From UBA11865 sp963749825 (GTDB taxonomy: Bacteria; Chloroflexota; Anaerolineae; Promineifilales; Promineifilaceae), in assembly GCA_963749825.1 (NCBI GenBank), contig CAVVOI010000014.1:1-64000 (forward strand): 64,000 nt of DNA, in the 5' to 3' direction. This document shows, in pieces, positions 42,579-51,923 of the stretch. Below the pieces are notes generated by a model that ran no database searches, had not been told where the DNA came from, and saw only the letters and a program-made list of their open reading frames with translations. Positions within the stretch are counted from its first letter, which is position 1. Every line of letters starts with the position of its first letter. The translations under genes were made by a program, and so were the position numbers.

Positions 42579-43238
42579 CTATTCGTTTATACTAATAACT
42601 CCTTTTCGGAGAGCATATAGGGTCAGTGCCGCTGTATTGAATAAACCGAGCTTTTTCATCAGGTTCGTTCGATGTACCCGCACGGTCTTCTCACTGATGT
42701 AGAAAAGCTCTGCAATCTCCCGAATCGAATTTCCCTCGGCAATCAATTGGAGGACCTCCCGTTCCCGGTTTGTCAGTGATTCAAGGGAGTCGTTTTGATG
42801 TGCAGCTTCACTTTGCCTCAGATATTCATCGATAATTGTTTTTGAGATCGATGGGCTCAAAAATGAATCCCCCCGATAGGCAGCCTTGATGGCAGTAACC
42901 AATTCGGCCGGCGCTGTCCGCTTAACAAGGTACCCTTCTACACCAAGGCGTAGACTCTGGAGAACGTACTCCTCATCTGAGTGCATCGTCAAAATAATTA
43001 CTTTGATCTCTGGCCTCTGTTCTTTTATTTGTCGAGTCGCTTCCAGTCCATTTAGCAGTGGCATCGATATATCCATGATCACGACATCAGGTTGAAGTTG
43101 CATCACTTTGGCGACAGCCTCATGTCCATTGTCCGCTTCACCAATTATCTCGATGCCATCCGATTCTTCCAAAAGCGCTCGAAGGCCTTTCCGTACAATT
43201 GTGTGATCCTCTGCTAAAATGACTCGAATATCGCTCAC
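42579..43238 (-). CDS. LuxR/NarL-type response regulator
   Basis: A 219-residue regulator. The receiver domain has the acidic pair Glu10-Asp11, phosphoacceptor Asp56 in VVIMDISMPLLNG and the conserved Lys in YLVKR. The C-terminal LuxR HTH has LTNREREVLQLIAEGNSIREIAE and SEKTVRVHRTNLMKKL. It probably binds DNA as a phosphorylated dimer. The ATG follows the kinase stop by three bases, so the pair is one operon; targets are unknown. Confidence 0.95.
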   Translation of the reverse strand: MSDIRVILAEDHTIVRKGLRALLEESDGIEIIGEADNGHEAVAKVMQLQPDVVIMDISMPLLNGLEATRQIKEQRPEIKVIILTMHSDEEYVLQSLRLGVEGYLVKRTAPAELVTAIKAAYRGDSFLSPSISKTIIDEYLRQSEAAHQNDSLESLTNREREVLQLIAEGNSIREIAELFYISEKTVRVHRTNLMKKLGLFNTAALTLYALRKGVISINE

Positions 43239-43241
43239 ATC

Positions 43242-46163
43242 TTACCCCAAAATAGGCAATCGGACTGAAAGGCGCGTACCTAGTCCAGGTGCCGAGTGAA
43301 TGTCAAATCGACCGTCAAGTGCCGCAACCCGCTCTCGAATAGCTACCAGTCCTACCCCTTTTCCTTCACTTGCAAAGGTTAAAATTTGGTCGACTTCGAA
43401 TCCTATTCCATTATCTTCTATTGTCGCAGAAATATTGGAGTCCTGGCATGAAAGATTGAGGTGCACGTGGCTAGCTTCAGAATGACGTGAAATATTGGTC
43501 AATGCTTCTTGGATGATACGGTATAGGGCCGTTTCGACGTCTTCCGAAAAACGGCCGTCGACATTGTGTGTCTTAAATTGGATCGTAATCCCCCGACGTT
43601 TGGTTAATGTATTAACATACCAACGAATGGTTGGCACGAGTCCAAGATCTTGAAGCATTGTGGGGCGTAACTCAAGAGCTAAGGAGCGTACTTGAGCCAT
43701 AAGGTTTTCTACCATGGTCTGTGTATCTTCGAGTTTTTCCTCGGCCAGGTTCGTGGAATTTCTAGCAATATCGTTGTCTATTGCCGCCAGGTTAAAGGTA
43801 ATAGCTGTTAGAATCTGGCCCATTTCATCGTGAAGCTCGTATGAGATTCGTTTCCTCTCGTCTTCTTGAGCTCGAATTAACTTGGCAGAAAGTTGTTGGA
43901 GGTCCTGTCCGTGCTTGGTGATTGTAGCCCTAAGACGCGCATTGTTGAGCGCTACTGCAACTGAATTCGCTACCTCGAGAGCGATTTCGCCATGCTCTGG
44001 TAAAAAAATGTTTGATTCATCTGAAGCGATATTTAAAGCGCCAATCGTTTTATTGGTTATCACCAAGGGTGCAGTGAGTATTGAGGATACGCCATCTAGC
44101 AGTAATGATCGAGCAACAGATGAGTCACCAGCCATCCGTTCTATAACTTCAGTTTCCCAGACATTGACCTTATCATTCGTTGCTACTCTCTGGAACTGGT
44201 CTATTGGTAATTGGGATTCGTGGTAGGTATAACCATCGGCAATACCTGACAACGTTAACGCGTCAGCGGTTTTTCTGTCGAAATTGAATAATATGATACT
44301 GGTCCGAATATTCGGCACAAGCTCGCTAACTCCGTGTAGCGCAACCCGGCCGATTTCTTCCGTGGAGTTAGAGGCGAGAATCGCCTGGTCCAATTCATGC
44401 AATAGGCTCAGACGTTCGGCATAACGAGCCAGATCTTGCTCAGCTCGTGCCCTATCAACAAGTTCTTTTTGCAACGATGTAAACAGGAGCGCATTATCTA
44501 ACGTTATTGCCAACTGATTACTCAGAATAACCAGCAATTCGATGTCGTCTTTTGAGTAATAATTATCAGGGTAACGATTGCCAAAAAGCCACAGCCCGAT
44601 ATTAGCCGTCCGTCCTTCTAATGGAATTGCCAGCCTAATCCATTCTTCGCCACTGGAGCCACTCTCATTCAAATTGTTGGCAGGTACGCGATATATATCA
44701 GCCGGGGTTGACAATTGTTGATATTGTGCAAACGATAAGGTGGTCAGGTCTTCTGCTAGCCCATTTTGATAAAGGATTTCCACTTGTTCATGATTCAATC
44801 GAATCAGGGCTGTCTGCTCAATTCCGAGCATAGGTAGTAATTCATCTTTCAGCAAAACAATCAATTCTTCTTCTTGAGTCGCCGCAGGTATACGACGCGC
44901 AAACTCATGAACTATTTCCTCTTTGCTATAGTCTGTCCCGTAGGCCAAATGGTCAATGGCGCGGGTTGTAAAGTGACGTAGTGGAATCAACGTAAGCATA
45001 AGGGAAATGGTGACAACCAAGCTAAAAATCAGGAATTCACCCGCCAAGCCGAGCCAGTTTTCGGTTAATAAGAATGAAAGTCCAAGGACGGTCAGATATA
45101 AGAGGAAGAGCGCATAAGTGGCCAAAAGTCGATTTATACGAGATTCCTGAGCGCCTAGTTGATGTTTGTATATGGCGTAGGCGTAAAAAACTGGCAATAT
45201 CGGAATGGCTAATAGGGCCAGTGATATGACGAGCTGACCGGGAGATTGTCCGAGCAAGGTTGGCACGAGCCATAGGATGAGTCCGGGACCAAAGGCCAAA
45301 ATTACTCCGGTTAGCATTAACCTTGAAGATAATTTTGCGGCCGAGAACGTTGACAAGACCGATCGGTAGGCGAGGATCGAGATGCTTAAAAGTATCGCCA
45401 GCAAAACTCCTATCAGGTAGACAGAACTTGGAAGTGCTTGGTTGAGCTCAGCAGATGCCAGCAGAAGGCAAATGATATAGATCGGTAAAAGTAAATACCG
45501 TTGTCCGTGCTTAAAAAGAGGCGTTGGTACGATCAAATGCAGATGTATAAATACCGGAAGGAGTATCCAACTGAGAGCATGTAGAACCAAAGATGAATCG
45601 GCGACACGAGTCGCAGACGGCAAACCTGTAGCAATCCACAAAGTCGTCAAATAACTAAAAATGATGAGCAAGCGCCAGCGATCATCCCGAGGATACATAA
45701 ACAAGAGAACGCTCGTACCAACGAGCCAAAAAGGACCAAAGATTAGGAGTGGGGCTAGCAGAAACTCAATTTGTTTTGCGGCGCTGCTGGCTGGTATCCG
45801 CCAGACGATCTCTATAACCTCGCCCTCCCGCAAAATCGTAATCAGCACTTCGTCGCCGGGGCTATATCCTTGAAATGGCATCAAACGTCGATCTGTTAAT
45901 AAATCTTCCGAGGATTGATCGCCAATTTTGAGTAGGGTGTCATCAACTCGAATTTTCCCTTGGTTTTCAATGCAAATTTGAAGGTCCCCTGTGCAGGGTG
46001 TCAAATCAATTACTTGCAGATAGGTGTCGTAGGTAATACCGGTCTCTGGAACTCGAAAAGCGTAAACAAATGTATAGTAGAGACAGATTCCTAGTACTAT
46101 GCAGGCGATAACTATCAGACGAGGATCGGCTTTGCGAAGTTGAAACCTAGCTTCTATTTCCAT
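43242..46163 (-). CDS. Sensor histidine kinase with PDZ-like extracytoplasmic domain, TM region and GAF domains
   Basis: A large 973-residue kinase. One N-terminal helix is followed by an outside domain of about 100 residues whose KIRVDDTLLKIGDQSSEDLL resembles a PDZ fold. About ten membrane segments follow (about 125-400), then two GAF-like domains (about 415-560 and 585-745). The HisKA_3 dimerisation helix has phosphoacceptor His778 in SYELHDEMGQ, and the ATPase has IIQEALTNISRHSEA, DNGIGF and GVGLVAIRERV. A NarL-type partner lies three bases downstream. The signal is unknown; a ligand bound outside and a small molecule inside are both possible. Confidence 0.93.
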   Translation of the reverse strand: MEIEARFQLRKADPRLIVIACIVLGICLYYTFVYAFRVPETGITYDTYLQVIDLTPCTGDLQICIENQGKIRVDDTLLKIGDQSSEDLLTDRRLMPFQGYSPGDEVLITILREGEVIEIVWRIPASSAAKQIEFLLAPLLIFGPFWLVGTSVLLFMYPRDDRWRLLIIFSYLTTLWIATGLPSATRVADSSLVLHALSWILLPVFIHLHLIVPTPLFKHGQRYLLLPIYIICLLLASAELNQALPSSVYLIGVLLAILLSISILAYRSVLSTFSAAKLSSRLMLTGVILAFGPGLILWLVPTLLGQSPGQLVISLALLAIPILPVFYAYAIYKHQLGAQESRINRLLATYALFLLYLTVLGLSFLLTENWLGLAGEFLIFSLVVTISLMLTLIPLRHFTTRAIDHLAYGTDYSKEEIVHEFARRIPAATQEEELIVLLKDELLPMLGIEQTALIRLNHEQVEILYQNGLAEDLTTLSFAQYQQLSTPADIYRVPANNLNESGSSGEEWIRLAIPLEGRTANIGLWLFGNRYPDNYYSKDDIELLVILSNQLAITLDNALLFTSLQKELVDRARAEQDLARYAERLSLLHELDQAILASNSTEEIGRVALHGVSELVPNIRTSIILFNFDRKTADALTLSGIADGYTYHESQLPIDQFQRVATNDKVNVWETEVIERMAGDSSVARSLLLDGVSSILTAPLVITNKTIGALNIASDESNIFLPEHGEIALEVANSVAVALNNARLRATITKHGQDLQQLSAKLIRAQEDERKRISYELHDEMGQILTAITFNLAAIDNDIARNSTNLAEEKLEDTQTMVENLMAQVRSLALELRPTMLQDLGLVPTIRWYVNTLTKRRGITIQFKTHNVDGRFSEDVETALYRIIQEALTNISRHSEASHVHLNLSCQDSNISATIEDNGIGFEVDQILTFASEGKGVGLVAIRERVAALDGRFDIHSAPGLGTRLSVRLPILG

Positions 46164-46393
46164 TACACTTAATATTCTTCAGCGAATCTAATACCTTGCT
46201 CATTATTATCCCATAGCGGTTTATTAGCAAGCATCTGGCCATTCGCTTCCTAAAGGCCAATTCTTTTACTACAAGGATTCTACAACTTAAAGCTAGAAAA
46301 ATGGTTCATCCATCTTCATTCTTGTCGGCAATATTCGCTCACGGAGGACGATAATTGTATTCTTGGTCTATCCTATTACATGTGATTTGATTA

Positions 46394-47761
46394 ATGAAGC
46401 GACGGTCGAACCTCCTAGCGCTAATTGTGGCGGGCTTGTTTCTATTCTCTCTTATACTCCTTTGGTTTTCGCCGAGGATATTTGATTTATTGCCCGGTGA
46501 GATTAGAGCAAGAGTTCCGGAGCCAATTGTCTTGGCCATAACAACGCCCTTGCCCACTGCCTTGCCCATCCCCGAAGGAGCCAAAGATCTTGATTCGGCC
46601 ATAATTCAAATTCCGGAAAATGAGCCTACAAATCCAAATATCGACCAACAACCAAGTCGCCCTTCAGCAACAAGAAGCGCCGTTGCTAACACAATGATTG
46701 AGAAGCCTACAATCACAATAACGAGGCAAACCGCTACCAAGACACCCATTGCAACTCCAACCGTTACAATAATTCCTTTGCCGCCCAAAGTTGAGATCGA
46801 TGGAATTGAGGTTATTCCTCAGAAATTCAATAATTGTGGTCCGGCTAATTTGTCGATGGTTTTGAATTTCTACAGTCAAGATCGCACTCAATTGGCAATT
46901 GGTGACCTCATTAAGCCAAACTATGATGATCGAAATGTTTCCCCTCAAGAGCTGGTCGATTACGTTAGAAACGAGACCACTCTTGGTGCGTCATGGTACG
47001 GTAACGGAAATTCACTTATCCTGAAGAGACTTCTAGCTGCCGGTTACCCTGTCATGGTAGAAAAGGGTCTATATCTGGACGAGAGGCAAGGTTGGATGGG
47101 CCATTATCTCACCTTGTTTGGTTACGATGATGATAATCAGGTATTCTCGAGTTTGGATAGTTTTTTGGGCCCATGGGATAGTAAAGGCCGAGATGTAGAT
47201 TATCAAAGTTTTGAGGAATACTGGGATCAATTTAACCGGACATATATTGTTGTTTATCCTCCGGCTCAAGAAGACATTGTGATGAAATTAGTGGCAGATG
47301 GAGAATACGATCCCGCTTCAATGTTGCGCAAAGCAATAGCAGATGCCAACTTGTTGGTTCAAGAGGAGCCTGGGAACGCTTATGCCTGGTTTAATCTGGG
47401 CACGAACCTGACCCAATTGGGCGAGCTAACAGGAGACGCCGATTATTTTACAAGTGCGGCCGACGCCTATGACAGAGCCTTTGTTCTCGGATTGCCGTGG
47501 AGAATGCTCTGGTATCAATTTAAACCGTATGTCGCCTACCTGGCTACGGGTCGTTTTGAAGACGTTCTTTCATTAACCGATGCAACCTTATCAAATTCCG
47601 GCGGCCAAAACGTAGAAGAAACATATTTATACCGTGGGTATGCCCTAATGGCTCTCAACGACCTCGACGCCGCGAAGAAGGCCTATGAAAAATCGCTTCG
47701 ACTAAGACCAGAATTTCCAGAGGCCGAGCAAGCGCTTCAAGATTTGTCAGAATTTAGATGA
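46394..47761 (+). CDS. Secreted or membrane-anchored C39-like cysteine peptidase with TPR-like repeats
   Basis: A 455-residue protein. An N-terminal membrane segment or signal (about 7-26) is followed by a Thr/Pro-rich linker (about 75-130). A papain-like C39_2 domain then carries the catalytic Cys in FNNCGPANLSMVLNFY and His in GWMGHYLTLFGYDDD. The C-terminal part has TPR-like helices (AYAWFNLGTNL, YLYRGYALMALNDLDAAKKAYEKSL in two pieces). Peptidase_C39-like domains cut double-glycine or surface peptides; the substrate here is unknown. No clear ribosome-binding site. Confidence 0.82.
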   Translation: MKRRSNLLALIVAGLFLFSLILLWFSPRIFDLLPGEIRARVPEPIVLAITTPLPTALPIPEGAKDLDSAIIQIPENEPTNPNIDQQPSRPSATRSAVANTMIEKPTITITRQTATKTPIATPTVTIIPLPPKVEIDGIEVIPQKFNNCGPANLSMVLNFYSQDRTQLAIGDLIKPNYDDRNVSPQELVDYVRNETTLGASWYGNGNSLILKRLLAAGYPVMVEKGLYLDERQGWMGHYLTLFGYDDDNQVFSSLDSFLGPWDSKGRDVDYQSFEEYWDQFNRTYIVVYPPAQEDIVMKLVADGEYDPASMLRKAIADANLLVQEEPGNAYAWFNLGTNLTQLGELTGDADYFTSAADAYDRAFVLGLPWRMLWYQFKPYVAYLATGRFEDVLSLTDATLSNSGGQNVEETYLYRGYALMALNDLDAAKKAYEKSLRLRPEFPEAEQALQDLSEFR

Positions 47762-47899
47762 TCGTTCATGGAATGGCAGATTGATCTATCGCTCCGCAGT
47801 CAGAATTGTAGCATTCGCTTCTTTTCGTTAACTTGGAGCAATATTAAAGAAGAAAATCGGTCCGGGTTAAGGTGCGGTCTATTTCTTGAAGGACAATGA

Positions 47900-49150
47900 T
47901 CACTGATTTTCGTAAAAGTCAACAGCGCGCTCGATAAATAAGGCATCAGCTGTTCCTCGAAAGGTATGTGGTTGGTTGTCATAGCTAAAACATTCAACTA
48001 CCTTTTGTAGATCCTGGAGTCGCTGGCACAAATCATCCGACCACTCATGAGGTACGACTTGGTCTTCGAGGCTATGGTGTATACCAATGGCTGCTCGAAT
48101 TCGGTCCAAGTGGTTGATTGGCGATATGGCGAAAAGCTGATCGGCCGTTGCATTCAGTTCGAATTCGCCTTCCGTTCCACCGCTCCACTCACGAATCTGT
48201 TCATAATTTAATCTTTCATCTCCGCTCATCGAACCGTAAAGGACGGCTGCCCTTAAGTAGGGATCGTTATTTACTGTAACTACCCTTAAAGCTATGCCTC
48301 CGCCCATGCTGTGGCCAAATAAATGAATCTGATCTCTATTCGCACGACGTAGATAGCCTGTTGGATCTTCACTTTGCCGGCGAATGATTTGGATCAGGTT
48401 CAAAACATCAATTGCGTATCCCGTTCGAAACGGATCGGGGCCGTCATTTGACGGGGGGTAATTTCTGAAATTGGGATGGATAACCAGGTAACCCGCTTTC
48501 GCTAAGGCGTCGGCATATCTGGTAGTGTAAGCAAGGGTATTGTATTGATTAGGCGCTATATATCCATGTAAGACAATCGCGACAGGAAACTTCGATCCTT
48601 CGTTGGGCACATTCATGAAGCCATAAATTGTTAAACCATCACTGGGGTAAGTGATTAAATAACGGGTGAATGATTCGTTTGACTCGACGGTATCGATGAT
48701 ATCAAGCGACCCGCCTCCATAGTCTCGGGACGCCAGATCGGCTACAGACAATCCGCCGTACGGATCCGGTGTTGGAGGAAGTTCCGGTGTAGGCGAAAGT
48801 GTTGCCGTTACCTCAATAATCAGTGAAGGAGAAGGACTGGGTAATAGGGTAGCTCGGCCGATTTCTGAGCGAGTTGGTTCTGGTCGAGTGACCTGAATCA
48901 TGGTAGGGGCCGGTCCTACCTGGGTTGTTTGAGTCGGACTGCTGATCGGCACTTTGCCTCTCGGCGCTACCATATCCTCGTTGAGTGAGGAGCATGCAAC
49001 AATTGTCAATGAAATGATGATGGCTGCCAATTTGAGGTGGTCAACTATCAACCTCAGCTTGATAATCTGTACTACCTCGGCTTTCAATTTCTTCAGTTTT
49101 GCCAAATAGTCATAAAAAGATATGAGCATCCTCAGTATGTTATGTGACAT
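47900..49150 (-). CDS. Alpha/beta hydrolase lipoprotein (prolyl-oligopeptidase/dienelactone-hydrolase-like)
   Basis: A lipobox (TIVACSS) ends a hydrophobic stretch at about residue 53, so the mature protein is probably an outer-leaflet lipoprotein. The ATG at 49150 leaves an unusually long n-region, and a later start is possible. A Ser/Thr/Pro linker (about 65-135) precedes the hydrolase: VAIVLHGYIAPNQ, nucleophile in FGHSMGGGIALR, and the later His in QPHTFRG, with Asp in SLEDQVV. Ester or peptide substrate is unknown. Confidence 0.8.
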   Translation of the reverse strand: MSHNILRMLISFYDYLAKLKKLKAEVVQIIKLRLIVDHLKLAAIIISLTIVACSSLNEDMVAPRGKVPISSPTQTTQVGPAPTMIQVTRPEPTRSEIGRATLLPSPSPSLIIEVTATLSPTPELPPTPDPYGGLSVADLASRDYGGGSLDIIDTVESNESFTRYLITYPSDGLTIYGFMNVPNEGSKFPVAIVLHGYIAPNQYNTLAYTTRYADALAKAGYLVIHPNFRNYPPSNDGPDPFRTGYAIDVLNLIQIIRRQSEDPTGYLRRANRDQIHLFGHSMGGGIALRVVTVNNDPYLRAAVLYGSMSGDERLNYEQIREWSGGTEGEFELNATADQLFAISPINHLDRIRAAIGIHHSLEDQVVPHEWSDDLCQRLQDLQKVVECFSYDNQPHTFRGTADALFIERAVDFYENQ

Positions 49151-49274
49151 TTTTCACTATTGTATTTGAGCTATTTCGTCGTATTATTAGCAAGGTAAAC
49201 AATGCGCCGTTTCAAGTGCCGTATTGTTCAACAAAACTGTTTTAACATTTCTATTGTAGTCCACGGGAGGACCG

Positions 49275-51053
49275 ATGAGTACAATCGAGCGAAAGTTCCC
49301 TGTTCCTTCTGACCTGGATATCGCCCAGGCAGCAAAACCTAAGCCAATCATGGAAATTGCGGCTGAGCTTGGCTTAGATGAAGAAGATCTTATTTTATTT
49401 GGCCGCTACAAGGCAAAAGTTCACCTGGATGTTCTGAAGAAGTTGGAGGATCGGCCACTCGGAAAGTATATTGATGTGACGGCTATCACACCAACCCCTT
49501 TGGGTGAAGGGAAAACAACCACTGGAATTGGTCTTGTTCAAGGCCTTGGCGTCTTGGGCCATAATTCTATCGCCTGCATTCGCCAACCTAGCCAGGGCCC
49601 AACCTTTGGTATTAAGGGCGGCGCCGCAGGAGGTGGATATAGCCAGGTGGTGCCGATGGAGGATTTCAATCTTCACCTGACCGGCGATATTCACGCGATC
49701 ACGGCAACGAACAATCTCATTGCCGCGGCCGTAGATTCCAGGTGGTTCCACGAGACCCGACAAAGCGACGCTGAATTAGAGGCGATTGGTTTAGAGCGGT
49801 TGAATATCGATCCATACAATATCACTTGGAACCGGGTGGTGGATGTTAATGATCGATCCCTGCGAAATGTGATTCTTGGCCTCGGTGGTAAATGGGATGG
49901 ACCTCCCAGACAATCCGGCTTTGATATTACCGTTGCCAGCGAAATAATGGCCATTCTTGCTCTAGTAAACGGCGACGATTATAGCTCGGCGCTTAGGGAT
50001 CTACGCGATCGTTGTGGTAGAATCGTGGTTGGCCAGAGCACAAGTAAACGGCCAATTACGGCCGAAGATTTGGGGGTTGCTGGGGCGGCTGCCGTCCTGA
50101 TGAAGGATGCGCTTCATCCGAACCTGATGCAGACGCTGGAAGGACAAGCCGCATTTGTCCACGCAGGCCCCTTTGCCAATATCGCCCATGGAAACTCATC
50201 TATCGTTGCCGACAAGGTTGCCTTGCGGTTGGGGGATTACGTGGTAACCGAGTCTGGATTCGGGGCCGACATTGGCATGGAGAAGTTCTTCAACATCAAA
50301 TGCCGTTACTCGAAGTTGATCCCGGATTGTGTCGTGTTGGTAGCAACAATTCGGGCCTTGAAGATGCACGGTGGAGGACCAAGGGTTGTGCCTGGCAAGC
50401 CCCTTGACACCGCATACGTGGAAGAAAATCTTGGACTCGTCGAAGCTGGCGCAGCGAATTTACAGGCACACATACGAAATGCCAAACGATTTGGTATTCC
50501 AGTGGTTGTGGCTGTGAACCGGTTTGCTACAGATACAGACGCTGAAGTTGCCCTGGTTAGGCGCATGGCCATCGATGCCGGCGCAGAAACGGCCGCCATG
50601 AGTGACCATTGGACCAATGGTGGCGACGGTGCGGTAGAATTAGCTGAAGCAGTGGTCGCAGCGTGCGAAAAGCCTTCTGATTTCGAATTCTTGTATCCAC
50701 TCGACTGGCCAATCAAGAAGAAGATTGAGACGATTGCGAAGAATATCTATGGGGCAGGAGATGTCGCCTACGATGCCTTAGCCAATCAACAGATCAAGAG
50801 CTACGAAGATAACAACTTCGGTGGTTTACCGATTTGCATGGCTAAAACCCACTTGAGCATCAGCCATGATCCGAAACTGAAAAATGCGCCGACTGGTTTT
50901 ACACTTCCGGTTCGCGAAGTTCGGGCTTCGGTAGGGGCTGGATTTATATACCCGCTGATCGGCCAGATGCGCACCATGCCAGGGCTACCAAGCAAACCGG
51001 CTTTTATGAATGTGGATATCGATGAGAATGGTGAAGTCGTTGGCTTGTTCTAA
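49275..51053 (+). CDS. fhs: Formate-tetrahydrofolate ligase
   Basis: Fhs uses ATP to join formate to tetrahydrofolate, making 10-formyl-THF for purines, initiator tRNA and acetogenic-type flux. The 592-residue protein has the P-loop-like TPLGEGKTTTGIGL, RQPSQGPTFGIKGGAAGGGY, DFNLHLTGDIHAITA and the C-terminal GAGFIYPLIGQMRTMPGLP. GGGAGG precedes the ATG. It is monocistronic and ends at a strong bidirectional terminator. Confidence 0.96.
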   Translation: MSTIERKFPVPSDLDIAQAAKPKPIMEIAAELGLDEEDLILFGRYKAKVHLDVLKKLEDRPLGKYIDVTAITPTPLGEGKTTTGIGLVQGLGVLGHNSIACIRQPSQGPTFGIKGGAAGGGYSQVVPMEDFNLHLTGDIHAITATNNLIAAAVDSRWFHETRQSDAELEAIGLERLNIDPYNITWNRVVDVNDRSLRNVILGLGGKWDGPPRQSGFDITVASEIMAILALVNGDDYSSALRDLRDRCGRIVVGQSTSKRPITAEDLGVAGAAAVLMKDALHPNLMQTLEGQAAFVHAGPFANIAHGNSSIVADKVALRLGDYVVTESGFGADIGMEKFFNIKCRYSKLIPDCVVLVATIRALKMHGGGPRVVPGKPLDTAYVEENLGLVEAGAANLQAHIRNAKRFGIPVVVAVNRFATDTDAEVALVRRMAIDAGAETAAMSDHWTNGGDGAVELAEAVVAACEKPSDFEFLYPLDWPIKKKIETIAKNIYGAGDVAYDALANQQIKSYEDNNFGGLPICMAKTHLSISHDPKLKNAPTGFTLPVREVRASVGAGFIYPLIGQMRTMPGLPSKPAFMNVDIDENGEVVGLF

Positions 51054-51141
51054 AGTCTAATGGCCTTGAGTGGCTGCGGTGGTCTCTTATTGGCCATCGT
51101 CTATATTGATAATTAGTAGCGACCGGTAAAAGCAGGTCGAC

Positions 51142-51183
51142 AATAAAACAGCCAGCATCCAGATTGGTGCTGGCTGTTTTATT
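51142..51183. terminator. Bidirectional Rho-independent terminator between fhs and ferritin
   Basis: A 16-bp perfect stem (51142-51157 with 51168-51183) and a 10-base loop. It is flanked by A-rich and T-rich runs on the two sides, so it can end transcription from fhs (plus) and from ferritin (minus). Confidence 0.85.
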
Positions 51184-51220
51184 ATCTGGTGTCTAATCTA
51201 TTTTGGTTACGGAAATCAGG

Positions 51221-51730
51221 TTATGCGGCCGAATCTTCTCCTTGGTGCTGTGGATTGCGGCGTACAAAATCCTCGACGAGTAGCAGGTTATCGCCGGCTA
51301 GTTTAATCGTCTGTAATAAGGTGGTCATCGTATCGACTTCTTCAACCTGCTCGAAAACAAACCACTGCAAGAAATTATTGGCCGCGTGATCGCCTGCTGA
51401 GATCGAGAGGTCAACGAGAGCGTTAATCTCGTCAGTGACTTTATTTTCTTGATCCAAGGCAAATTGCACTGCATCGGCAGGGTTATCGAATTGATTACGC
51501 AACTCAGGGGTGCTGGGTATGGTAGGTTTGGCTCCAGTTTCAAGCATGAAGTGGACGAACTTCATGGCGTGCACGCGTTCTTCTTCAGATTGGCGGTAAA
51601 AGAATCCTGCCAATTCCTTTAAGCCCAGGTCATCGAAGTAAGCGGCGATTGCAATGTATTGGGCAGAGGCCGTAAATTCACTTTTAATCTGAGCATTAAA
51701 CGGTTCAATCATATTTTGTTTGATAGTCAT
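51221..51730 (-). CDS. Ferritin
   Basis: A 169-residue four-helix bundle of the bacterial ferritin (non-heme) type. The ferroxidase ligands are visible at Glu18, Glu51 and His54 (SEEERVHAMKF), with the conserved Tyr25 and later Glu residues (DQENKVTDEIN, FEQVEEVD). It stores iron as mineral in the cytoplasm. It is preceded by valS on the same strand after 193 bases, probably with its own promoter, and ends at the bidirectional terminator. Confidence 0.92.
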   Translation of the reverse strand: MTIKQNMIEPFNAQIKSEFTASAQYIAIAAYFDDLGLKELAGFFYRQSEEERVHAMKFVHFMLETGAKPTIPSTPELRNQFDNPADAVQFALDQENKVTDEINALVDLSISAGDHAANNFLQWFVFEQVEEVDTMTTLLQTIKLAGDNLLLVEDFVRRNPQHQGEDSAA

Positions 51731-51923
51731 TGTGTACTCCTATTCATTGTTACCTAGGACGAAAAATCATGCCAGTGAAGCTGGTGAACGCCCACTAAAT
51801 GATACCCCAAAAGTGATGAAACATAGAGTTGAATCATTTCGCACTAAAATTCGCATAGTGAAGAAGGGTTTAAATACCAACCAGATATGCATGAATGCAC
51901 CTGTGGTTTGGCGATGTATCAAG

